The notes under the pieces: generated by a model | The model's input: only the letters and a program-made list of their open reading frames with translations | Told to the model about the DNA's origin: nothing | Databases searched by the model: none | Made by a program: the position numbers and the translations under genes | Part shown: piece after piece, positions 49,412 through 58,910 of the stretch | Layout: every line of letters begins with the position of its first letter | How positions within the stretch are numbered: position 1 is the first letter of the stretch | Origin: Heritiera littoralis | Taxonomy: Eukaryota > Streptophyta > Magnoliopsida > Malvales > Malvaceae | Assembly (NCBI GenBank): GCA_031772115.1 | Contig: JAPDPK010000020.1 | Coordinates: 5,438,001 to 5,502,000, forward strand | Direction: 5' to 3' | Length of the DNA stretch: 64,000 bases

Positions 49412-50085
49412 GATGCTCAGAATTCTTGCAGGGAGTTAAGACTAAGAGACTAGCAATTGAAAATAAGTTAATCATAATTGTAACTAAGGTCTTTTGGGTT
49501 TAATTAGCTCAAATATGAAGAGTTGATGGAGATGGATTAAGTCGATCTTATCACATGTAATTTCTCAATCTTACATCGAAATACTGTAAGATTTTGTAAT
49601 GATATAAAAAGAGATACTTGAATTTGTTATGTTTTCGTCTCAAAGAATGCAATACTCAAATGCATATATAGAATTAAATCATTTGGAGCATATATGATAT
49701 CGAAAATGTGTGAAAGGTGAAAGAAGATTTTAAATATTAATTCAAATAATTATATTTTAATTTTTAAAATGTGAAAATTCTGTAAATCTCAAATTTGAGT
49801 CTAAATACTTATATTCTTTTTTTTTTCAAATAAAAAACTTCTACTATTTTGAAAAATTGAATTATCCAATGCATGCATGCATAAAATTCAATTCGAGAAA
49901 AACTCGATTAAGCTATTAAATTAAACCAAATGTTTACTTTTTGGGTATTAAAATGCTTTATATTTTATTTTCATTCCTTCATGTGCTCCTAGCTAGAAGG
50001 AATATATAATTTTTAATTAGTTTTATCTTCCCTTTTCTCTATCTCCTTTTATTTTCATCATTTTTTATTCTTCACACATGTCACA
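49412..50085. other. Downstream of the DMP gene, no gene seen
   Basis: AT-rich. An R1 family copy at about 49545-49665 (ATCGAAATACTGTAAGATTT, AAGAATGCAATACTC) follows the 3' flank. Confidence 0.6.
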
Positions 50086-50094
50086 TAAAAAAAT

Positions 50095-50241
50095 GGCTGA
50101 ATGCTCAAATAAGGATATAAAGTTTTCGAAAATATTCAATTCAGGATCTAAACTTTTATTTTGCTCAATTCAGGATAAAACGTTTTCGATTTTGCTCAAA
50201 TAAGGATTTTTTAAAGCGCGTGAGTTACACGCGCCGTTAAA
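50095..50241 (+). repeat. MULE left terminal inverted repeat
   Basis: Pairs with 51486-51632 on the other strand. The few differences are a C/T change and a short block near the inner end (AAGCGCG against ACACGTG). Confidence 0.92.
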
Positions 50242-50261
50242 ATAATAACGGCGTTTATAAA

Positions 50262-50483
50262 AGACACGTGGCAGCATGTGATTGGGCCACGTGGCAGAAG
50301 TGGACACGTGGCAGCATAAGGGTGGGACACGTGGCAGTGACATATAATTAATTTTCTTTTAATAGGTAAAAAATATATGGACACGTGGCAGCGTGTGAGC
50401 GGGACACGTGGCAAGCTTGACACGTGGCAGTGTGTGAGTGAGACACGTGGTAGTGACTTATAATCATTAGTGGGACACGTGGC
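50262..50483. promoter_or_regulatory. G-box/ABRE array 1 (9 CACGTGG cores)
   Basis: Nine CACGTGG cores, mostly as GGGACACGTGGCA spaced by GTGTGAGTG-like text. ACACGTGGC is the plant ABRE/G-box bound by bZIP and bHLH factors. Regulatory effect is inferred, not shown. Confidence 0.7.
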
Positions 50484-51274
50484 AAAGTTTAGATCCTGAA
50501 TTGAACATTTTCGAAAACGATAGATCCTTATTTGAGCATTCAGCCAAATTTTTTTGTTATAAATATTAATGAAAATTAAAAATTTAAATATTATTTATAA
50601 TATTATAATTAGTAGTTAATTTTGTTAGTTGATTTTTTAATAAAAAATAACTTTTAAAAATTTATATTACATTTTCAAAAAAAAAATTGTTAAAAAATAA
50701 ATTTTTATAAAAAATATTTATGTATTTTTTTCACATTGTTTTTCTTTTCATTCCTTTCTGTTTTTATTTCTTTTATATGATTTAAATTTAAAATAATTTT
50801 TTATCGTAAATTAAATATATTTATTTTTTTAATTACATCAATTTTTCTAAAAAGACAATTCTTACATATTTTTCTTTATTTTTATAGTTTCTTTATCTTC
50901 TTTCTTTTTTTGTCAATTAGAAGAAAATATAGAAAACAAAAAAAGAAGAAAAATACAAATTAAATTTAGTAATTTAAAATTTATTCTTTAAAAAATATAT
51001 AATTTCTAATAATTTTATGGCTAATAGTTTTTTTCCTTTTTTATGGTAAAAATGAAAAAAAAAATTATGAAAGAAAAAATAATAATTATACTAGTTACAA
51101 AAAAGTTTTATAATAATTTTTATGTTTGAGAATTTATTTTCTAAAACAAAATTTAAAATTTTTAATTATTTCAAAAAATAATTTTAAAAAATTTATTCAA
51201 GAAAATATTATTTTATCAAAATATATAGTTTTTCTTGAATAAAAAAAAGAAGGAAAAAAAGTAAAAAAAATATG

Positions 51275-51456
51275 TGGACACGTGGCAGCGTGTGAGTGAG
51301 ACACGTGGCGACGTGTGAGTGAGACACGTGGCAACCTATGAGTGGGACACGTGGCAGTGATTTTATAATTATTTTCTTTTAATAGGTAAAAATAAATTGA
51401 CACGTGGCGGAGTGTAAGTGTGACACGTGGCAGAGTGTGAGTGTGACACGTGGCAA
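51275..51456. promoter_or_regulatory. G-box/ABRE array 2 (7 CACGTGG cores)
   Basis: Seven CACGTGG cores in the same spacing style as array 1. The arrays share the inner marker ATTTTCTTTTAATAGGTAAA in the same orientation, so they arose by a direct duplication. Confidence 0.7.
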
Positions 51457-51485
51457 TAATTATCCTTTCATCGTCAGTCACTCTC

Positions 51486-51632
51486 TTTAACGGCGCGTGT
51501 AACTCACACGTGTTAAAAAATCCTTATTTGAGCAAAATCGAAAACGTTTTATCCTAAATTGAGCAAAATAAAAGTTTAGATCCTGAATTGAATATTTTCG
51601 AAAACTTTATATCCTTATTTGAGCATTCAGCC
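51486..51632 (-). repeat. MULE right terminal inverted repeat
   Basis: Reverse complement of the left arm; its inner edge is TTTAACGGCGCGTGTAACTC on the plus strand. Confidence 0.92.
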
Positions 51633-51685
51633 TAAAAAAATCTTGGGAATATATATAAATTATAACATAAAAATATTATAAAAGT

Positions 51686-52660
51686 ATTTGTCGAGGACAG
51701 TAAATGAAAAATGGGTATAGCTTTTTGGTTTCAAAGGGATGTCGTAATTGATGACTTAATGTGCTTCGAGTTGAATTATGGCTTCGAATTATGGAATCAG
51801 CAGTCGATAAGATTTAATCCTTTTTGCCTAAACAGAAACAGAGTAGATCCCTAGTTCTTCAACTGGTAGATTTTGATTCTAATTTCTCTTTTGGGCAGCA
51901 TTTGCAACCATATATTAATTCTCGCAAAGCTTCCTTACCTCACAGTGAGCCACAATTTAACTTGCATGATTTTATGCTCCTGTTGGTGTTTCGATCCTGA
52001 TGGTGTACTGTGTTTGCACAGCTAACTCGTTCTTACAATTTCTTGCGGTTATTCTGATACTGTTTTAGTATATACAGGTGGTGGAGATGTCGTTTAATAT
52101 TGTTTCTTAATCCTTGTGGGTACTCAGAATGTGCTTCTACAGATTGTTTGTTGTTATCTCTCAGATGCTGCATTCACGGGGATCTTCTAAACCCAAACCT
52201 TGTTCAATCGGATAATAGCACTTGATGCAGATCAGATGTTTGTTAAAATGCTGCCTCTTTCAATGCTGCCCTGTTCTGTTACCTGGATATCCACGTCCCA
52301 GGAAGTCTTCTGCTAGTCTAGCTTAGAGAAGTAATGAATTGATTGCTGGATATCCACGTCCCAGGAAGTCTTCTGCTACTATAGCTTAGAGAAGTAATGA
52401 ATTGATTTTGTAATTCCTGGGTAGTGCATTCCAACTTAGAGATCAGATGTTTGTTAAAATGCTGCCTCTTTCAATGCTTCCCTGTTCTGTCACCTGGATA
52501 TCCACGTCCCAGGAAGTCTTATGCTATTCTAGCTTAGAGAAGTAATGAATTGATTTTGTAATTCCTGGGTAGTGAGATGCTAGGTGAATTATAGGCAAAA
52601 GCTGTACAAATTTGGACATTTACCAGTCCAATTAAATAAAGTTTAATTTTCAAAAAAAAA
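51686..52660 (+). mobile_element. Retroposed non-coding transcript with poly(A) tail
   Basis: Flanked by a 17-bp direct repeat AAAAATATTATAAAAGT at 51669-51685 and 52661-52677. The insert ends with AATAAA at 52635-52640, 11 bp before an A run starting at 52652. Target duplication, poly(A) signal and tail are the marks of LINE-driven cDNA insertion. No long ORF, no LINE or SINE domain and no tRNA promoter boxes are visible, so the source is probably a polyadenylated non-coding RNA or a UTR. It carries an internal tandem repeat (52230-52575). Confidence 0.85.
52230..52575. repeat. Internal repeats of the retroposed transcript
   Basis: CTGGATATCCACGTCCCAGG and the following ~55 bp occur at 52283, 52346 and 52494. 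GATCAGATGTTTGTTAAAAT precedes the first and third, at 52230 and 52441. This is a nested unequal duplication. Confidence 0.9.
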
Positions 52661-52677
52661 AAAAATATTATAAAAGT

Positions 52678-53799
52678 TCTTGAAATTTGATTTGAGAGAA
52701 AATAAGAATTTGTGGAAAAAAATGAAAAGAAATTCTTTGTTATCCATGCCATTCGGAGCAAAAATTTGTACAATATTAGAAAAAGAAGGATTAGTGGATC
52801 TCGAATAAAATTGGTGATAGAAGAATTTTTTTTTTTTTTTGAGTATGGTGATAGAAGAATTAAGTTACATAATCCAAAGAGAATCACATTTTCTCTTTGC
52901 ACAATAGATGGGGTATTGATTGATAACGAATACTTAACATAATCAATTAATGTAATTTTCAAATTAATTCGTCAATAAAATTTGTACTAAATGTAAACCA
53001 AATATAAAGTCAGAAGTCATCATTAAATTTTACTTTTTTCCAACATGCCTGTATGAAAGAGATTACTACAAAATTAAAGGTAGGATGAAAAAGTTAAAAA
53101 CCAAAACATTCAATTTCGTGTGAAATATTATAAGTTTTTGCGATAAAAAACTTTTTTAGATAAAATTAAGAGATATCCCAATCAAAATAAAGAACACCAT
53201 ATGTTCACAGTCCATCTATCCATCCATCCATCCATCCATCTACATAATCAAAGTTGCAGAGACACGCAAATTCACCTTGCGCCACGGTTTTTTGCCATTT
53301 TTCCGTTCTTTGTCCTGTATCTATTTGCCTACTTTTGTTTTCTCTGCGTATTCATCTGTATTTTCGAGAAAAATATGCACACGCTTGGATATAGCGCGTG
53401 GCTCTCTGCTAGCCCATCAACCAGTTCTGCCGCCATTGCCAGCAAGCTCCCTCCCGCATGAAATGTCCCTGCATCTGTTCTCTTTTTAGTGCCTTCCAGA
53501 TTATTCCTCTCTCTACGTACTATTCTGCCAATTTCGATTCTAGCTTTTCTCTTAAGCCCGATGCCATGCGCCCGGTTGGTTTTCTTTCTTTTTTTTTTGG
53601 TTACACGGTTGGTTTTCTTTCTGTCTTCATGGCATCCTTTTTTATTATTATTATTTTTGGTATTTATACTCACCAGAATGCTTTGCTGTGCCCAAAAGAA
53701 AAAATGGCAAATGAAAGACTATGTGTTCTTTAAATACAAAATCCAAGGTTGCTTGATGTTGGAGAGCTTCCAAAAAAAATTTGAAAAACTTATTGTACC
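52678..53799. other. Intergenic, no gene recognised
   Basis: AT-rich. Holds an (ATCC)n microsatellite near 53209-53241. Open frames here (for example 53200-53730) are hydrophobic low-complexity translations without family resemblance. Confidence 0.6.
53209..53241. repeat. (ATCC)n microsatellite
   Basis: About seven imperfect tetranucleotide units. Confidence 0.9.
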
Positions 53800-54830
53800 T
53801 TATTAATGAAGGAAACCGAAACAACACGCAGCGGAATTTAAATCATTCGGCCTCCACCAAGATCGATTCGGAGAGTTGCCTGATTAGGGTTTCGAGATTT
53901 TACCTGACGTTTTCTCTGAATTTTCTGTCGTTGGTCGAGTCACAAGCAGCAACTTTTCGTTCCTGCCTCTACGGTATCCACACGAACGGATCTCACGACT
54001 CTTGAACGTCTCACGATCAGAAGCCTTAAAGAGCTTTTTAATTCCTTATAACCGAATTGCTAGCTTCGATTAAAAGGAATGTTTTTGTTTTCTGTTTTTA
54101 AAAGTGCGGCCTGTTTTTTGGAAAAACATCCTTTTTATAAGCAGTAAATTTTACCCTAAAATTTACTGCCAAACAGAACTCTAATCCTACTTAGAATAGG
54201 ATTAGATATATTCTTAATCCAATTCAGAATAGGATTAGATATATCCTTAATCCAATTCAGAATAGGATTAATTAAGCTCCTCATTGATCCGTTCTAAGTG
54301 TGCGACCCAATAGGTTCTCAAAACAATGGCAATGACAAAATTGTCACAGGTAATGAGCGGTATCTAGCAACACATCATTGCTACCCATGTAACGAGAATG
54401 TCAATGACTCGACATAACCTTACTCGTGATAGATGTTACCGTGTAGTTTAATCCCTTTATCCTATGATGTCTTGATTAGACACAAGTCATGGAATGTGTC
54501 ACACTTGTATAGTCTAATCAGCGTTTCTTGATTCCTGAGTAAACTAATTAAACAAATAAAATCAATATCTCATATTGACTTATTCGAGCACGGCCATGCA
54601 TTTCTTAGTCTCACTCTATCAAAGGGCCCAAGACATCACTCTTGTTATATAAGAGGGATAAATCCTATCTTGATCACTCAACATCCCTCTACATAGATCA
54701 AGGCATACCCAATTACTACCTTTATAGTCCATCCTGTTACGAATGACATCTAGCAGCATTAAAGTATGCAATTCTCTATGTTGGGATCTCTGATGATCTC
54801 AAGTCAAAGGATCACATACACCATCATCAC
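53800..54830. mobile_element. Retroelement-like remnant, cut by the Ogre-like element
   Basis: Moderately GC-rich non-coding sequence of LTR or leader style, with a triple repeat of AGAATAGGATTAGATATAT at 54190-54275. It breaks off exactly at 54830, where the LTR of the next element begins. The class is not certain; no coding domain is visible. Confidence 0.5.
54190..54275. repeat. Triple tandem repeat, about 34-bp unit
   Basis: AGAATAGGATTAGATATAT plus TTAATCCAATTC twice, then a third, shorter copy. Confidence 0.85.
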
Positions 54831-55254
54831 TGTCGTAACGGCTTCGCGCTCGACGATTTTTGAAAAAAGACGTTTAAAAACAAAACATGGGAGTCGCCAC
54901 CAATCTTTTTTAACTAGGTGTGATTGGCCACCTAAAATATTTATCTTATTAATAAAATCTCAACATTAATTAAGTTTTATTAAAAAGATAATTTTTGGTC
55001 TGCGAAAACAAAGTTGGGTTCGGGGGTACGGTTACGCGTGGGGAAGGATTAGCACCCCCACGACGCCCGTTAAAAAACGGTACCATAATAATCATGTGTT
55101 ATCTTTTAGTTTTAATAAAATGATCTTAATTTAATATTTAAAATTAATTCTTTTTTTATTCCATTTTTGAAGCATTTTATTATTTATCGAAATTATCTTT
55201 TCATTTTTAAAAAAGAAACTAAATTTTATTATTTTTTTTTGAAATTGAATGTGA

Positions 55255-56320
55255 ACCCTTTTGTATTGAATAATTAAATCGAATACCCCAATACTTTTGG
55301 CAGCATTTGAAATAATTTTCCTCACCTAGAGATTTCTTAAGAATCACTACTTGTGACTTCTACAGAATCTCATCTTCGGAAGGGCTCACATCTTATTTCG
55401 AAAAATTATCATGAATGCATATGATGCAAACAGATAAAAATGATGCAAATGAATTTTTTTTATTTCAAATTTCATTATTTATTTATTTAATTTTCTTTGT
55501 TTTTTTTAAAAAAACTTATTCATTTTCATTCTTAATAAAATTTAAACTATTGAAAAATCATACTAAATATTCCAATACTTTTGGCAATATTTAGTACAAC
55601 TTTTCTCACCTAGGGATCAGCTAGGAATCACTACTTGTGACTTCCGTAACATCCCATCATCGGACCTCATTTTAATTTAATTTAAATTTTCTTATTAATT
55701 TTAAAAGAACTTATTTATTTTCATTTTATAAAAATAAAAATTATTGAAAAACCATACTAAATATTCCAATACTTTTGGCAACAATTAGTATGACTCTTCT
55801 CACCTAGGGATCAGCTAGGAATCACTACTTGTGACTTCCGTAACATCCCATCATCGGGCTATTCATTTATTTTAATTTACGAATTATTAGAACATTTTAT
55901 TTTCATTGATTCTTATTTTTCATTTAGATTTATTAACTTAATCCTTTTGTTGTCATCTTTTATTAAAATCATTTTACCATTCATTTAGTTAATTTAATCA
56001 TCTTTGAAAAATTATATTTTTTCTATTGGTTTAATTATTTTGTATTCCTATATCTCTAAAATCCCTTTTATCTTTTATTAATTTTTTCACCTATCCCCAT
56101 TACCTCTTTTGTGTTTATTAATTTTCATTTAATTAGTATTTTTCTAAGTATTCTTTATTACAAAATATATAATTTTAAAATAAACAAGAATTTGAATCTT
56201 GAGAAATTGAATCGAGTATCCCAATACTTTTGGCGACGTTCGATAAATTCCTCTCACCTAGAGATACTCGAAGAATCACTACTTGTGACTTCTACGATAT
56301 CTCATCATCGGAATTCATGC
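55255..56320. repeat. Four repeat modules within the LTR
   Basis: Each module contains CCAATACTTTTGGCA, CTCACCTAG and AATCACTACTTGTGACTTC, followed by CATCATCGG or a close variant. They lie at about 55280-55380, 55570-55675, 55755-55860 and 56220-56315, separated by AT-rich spacers. Confidence 0.88.
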
Positions 56321-56833
56321 TTACTTTATTCATTTATTTTATTATTATTCTTCATTTATTATTATTGTTTTCTTTTTTCTTAACCCCATTTCACTTATCT
56401 AATAAAATTTAATTTCCATTTTTATATAATTTATCCATATACATTTTTTATATATTTATTCATAATATATTCATATGTTTTAAAGCTATACATTTTATAT
56501 ATTTATATGTATATATTTTACCCATTTATTAACATACATTTTAAACCATATATTTATACATATTTTTTTTTATATTTATTAATATATGTATTTTATGAGA
56601 TCTATATACTTTAAAACTATTTACTTTACATATTTTGTATTAATTTGTCTTTCCTTTTAAAACCATGTATTCATTTTATTTTATTCTATTTTTATACTAT
56701 TTGTTTATTATTTTTTTTTCTTTATTATATTTTCTGTTTTATATTTATTATTATTATTATTATTATTTTGCCATAACTAACAAATAAACATATAAATAAA
56801 AGTAAAACAAAGAAAAGAAAAAAATATACCAAA

Positions 56834-57770
56834 CGGACGGGTCGCGGACGGGTCGGGACGGAGCGCGGGTCGCGGGTGGAGCGTGGGTCGGCACGCGGGT
56901 CGCGCGGATCTCGGGTCGGGTCGCGGGTCGGCGCGCGGGTCAGAGGCTCAACACGCACCGTTTTGGTGCTCTATAAAAGCCCCATTTTTTTATTTTTTTC
57001 TCATTTTCACCGGCTTCTAAAAAAAAATCCCAAACTCTCTCAGCCTCCCTCTCCCCTACGGGCGATTTCCGGCCACCGTGTGCCGCCGTGCGCCGCCGTG
57101 CGCCGGTCGCCGGTGATACTCCCCGATGGCCTAGAAACACTTCCTTCGACCCCCTCTCCTCAGATCTGGGCTTCGTAGCTCCCGAAAATCCCTCTAACCT
57201 GATAGATCTGAAAAGGCCGAGAGTCTCCCTACCCCCTTTTTTATCTTTTTTTTTTGTTTTCTTCTTTTTGGTTTTTGGATCTGGTTGTTGAATCGTGTTG
57301 TGGTTTTTGGTTGTTGTTTTCTTGTTTGTCTTTTGCAGGTTTTCAGATCTGGTTTGGGTTTCAGATCTGAGGTTTTTTTGGCTCTCGGTTAGGGGTTGTG
57401 TTTAGGTTTGGGTGATGGTGTTTTTTTTTTTTGGTGGTGAGGGGAAGATGTTTTGAGGGTGATGAAGGGGACCAGGGTCTCGGATGGGTGACGGTGATGA
57501 GTGTCTGAGTGGTTGTGGTTTCGGTTCTCTTCTCTCTGTCCCAAGAAAAAAATCCGAAATCTCTGCTTGGGGTCTTTTTAAACAACGTTGAAGCTCCCCC
57601 TAGCCTTTCAGAATCACCGAATCGGTAGGTTTCTGTTGGCGGGATTCACGGGATGGGGTTCCTGGATCTTGGTTTGGGGATGAGACGCCGGCGGCTAAGG
57701 CGGGCACCGGCAGATCTGGGATTTGGTATCCGAAGCATTTAATGCTTCTGTGACAAACGGGACTGATGAT
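56834..57770. other. GC-rich block with plus-strand TATA inside the LTR
   Basis: Starts with CGGGTCGCGG repeats, then CTCTATAAAAGCCCC at 56970-56984 on the plus strand, a pyrimidine-rich leader-like stretch, GCCGCCGTGCGCCGCCGTGC, and GATCTG-rich intron-like text. It looks like a plant promoter and leader pointing opposite to the element. No convincing coding exon follows. Confidence 0.5.
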
Positions 57771-57777
57771 GATGATG

Positions 57778-57779
57778 AC

Positions 57780-57835
<56 letters not shown>

Positions 57836-58070
57836 GATATCAATAATAATAATAATAAAAATATGAAATACATAATAATAATAATAATAAACACAATAAC
57901 AATAATAATAATAGTAGTAATAATAATGATAATAATAATAATAATAATAATATTAATAAAAGATAATAATAATAATAATAATAAGAGATAATAGTAATAA
58001 AACTAATAATAATAGTAATATGAGCAATAACAAAATAAACCAGAAAAATGAAAATAAATGAAAATAAAAG
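57778..58070. repeat. (AAT)n microsatellite, interrupted
   Basis: About 19 perfect AAT units near 57778-57835, then interrupted runs to 58070, close to the outer edge of U3 on the element strand. Confidence 0.95.
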
Positions 58071-58141
58071 AAAATAATAAAAATAATAACAAAATTTTGT
58101 CAAAATAATTTGTAAAATCCGGACAAAATTAGGTGTCTACA

Positions 58142-58158
58142 GCTGCCCCTCTTTGCTT
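58142..58158 (-). other. Polypurine tract of the Ogre-like element
   Basis: The reverse strand reads AAGCAAAGAGGGGCAGC immediately before the LTR start TGTAGACACC, the place where plus-strand DNA synthesis is primed. Confidence 0.8.
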
Positions 58159-58329
58159 ATTGCTGAGGATCAGGAATAAAGCAAAGATAATAGACAACAA
58201 TTTTGTCCAACTCAAAACTTAATCTTCCTTCTTCTCTCCTCTTTCTTTTTTTTTTTCTCTTTTTTTTTTCCATCTTTTCTCCCCTTTTTTTTTTTATAAC
58301 AAAGGTAACAAGATTTTAAAATTCTTCCT

Positions 58330-58620
58330 AAAAATGTGCTCCTCTTGCAGCAGAGGCGATGATACTTTAAAATTTTCTGAAAATGTGCTCCTCTTGTAGC
58401 AGAGGCGATGAAACTTTAAATTCTTCTGAAATGAGCTCCTCTTGCAGCAGAGGCGATGAAACTTTAGATTTTTTTCTGAAATGGGCTCCTCTTGCAGCAG
58501 AGGCGATGGAACTTTAAAGTTCTTTCTTGAAAATGCGCTCCTCTTACAGCAGAGGCAATCAGACTTTAAAATTCTATTTTGAGAAAGCTCCTCTTGCAGC
58601 AGAGGCGATGGAACTTTAAA
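58330..58620. repeat. Six-copy tandem repeat with hairpin core
   Basis: GCTCCTCTTGCAGCAGAGGC followed by GATG(A/G)AACTTTAAA, spaced about 50 bp. CCTCT and AGAGG pair around TGCAGC, so each unit can fold into a small hairpin. Confidence 0.9.
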
Positions 58621-58623
58621 GTA

Positions 58624-58760
58624 ATAGTAGTTTTTTTTTTTTTTTGTTTTTCTTCTCTCTTTTTTTTTTGCATTTTTTTATTTATTTTTTTTTTATTTTT
58701 GAATTTCTTTTTCTTCCTTTCTTTTTCCTTTTTTTTTTGTTTTGTTTTTTTTTTTAATAT
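58624..58760. repeat. Pyrimidine-rich low-complexity tract
   Basis: Long T runs with scattered C; a similar tract lies at 61640-61730. On the element strand these are purine-rich. Confidence 0.9.
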
Positions 58761-58910
58761 ATATACACATAAATATATACATACTTAACAATATTTCTCT
58801 TACTAAAAGCTCTTCACTTTAGCATCAATCAATGATTTTAAGATTGCATCCAAAGAATTTCGAAACCATACTCGAATAACTTAGAATTTGTACCTGAAAG
58901 ATTTGAGATT

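Larger units (their letters stand above)
50095..51632. mobile_element. Mutator-like foldback transposon, non-autonomous, rich in CACGTGG
   Basis: Terminal inverted repeats of 147 bp (50095-50241 and 51486-51632) start GGCTGAATGCTCAAATAAGG and are about 97% identical by eye. A 9-bp direct duplication TAAAAAAAT lies immediately outside at 50086-50094 and 51633-51641. A 9-bp duplication with long inverted repeats is the Mutator (MULE) signature. There is no transposase ORF. The interior has two G-box arrays, an AT-rich core (50550-51240) and an extra inward copy of the right terminus ending at 50545. Near-identical arms suggest recent activity, so it needs an autonomous helper elsewhere in the genome. 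Confidence 0.9.
54831..58141 (-). repeat. Ogre-like 3' LTR, 3311 bp
   Basis: Plus-strand ends TGTCGTAACGG and GTGTCTACA, so TGTAGACACC...CGTTACGACA on the coding strand. Contents: a conserved stretch around GGTACGGTTACGCGTGGGGA (55025-55045), four ~115-bp repeat modules (55255-56320), an AT-rich block, a GC-rich block (56834-57770) and an AAT microsatellite. Only one LTR is in the window, so borders rest on the ends and the adjacent purine tract. Confidence 0.8.

Noticed and set aside
50095..50545. Short 451-bp foldback as the mobile unit
   Set aside because: An inward copy of the terminus ends at 50545, but the 9-bp duplication matches only the outer borders 50095 and 51632.
52534..52962. 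142-aa reverse-strand open frame
   Set aside because: Hydrophobic low-complexity translation crossing the retroposon border and its poly(A) tail; no family resemblance.
53200..53810. Overlapping plus-strand open frames of about 90-105 aa
   Set aside because: They begin at a microsatellite or T-rich sequence and translate to Phe/Leu-rich strings with no homology I recognise.
56876..57178. 100-aa Arg/Gly-rich open frame
   Set aside because: A product of CGGGTCGCGG repeats in a GC-rich LTR block; no codon or domain support.
54831..58141. Plus-strand orientation for the Ogre-like LTR
   Set aside because: A plus-strand TATA-like box suggested it, but the gag ORF, purine tract and 3' tandem arrays all fit the minus orientation.
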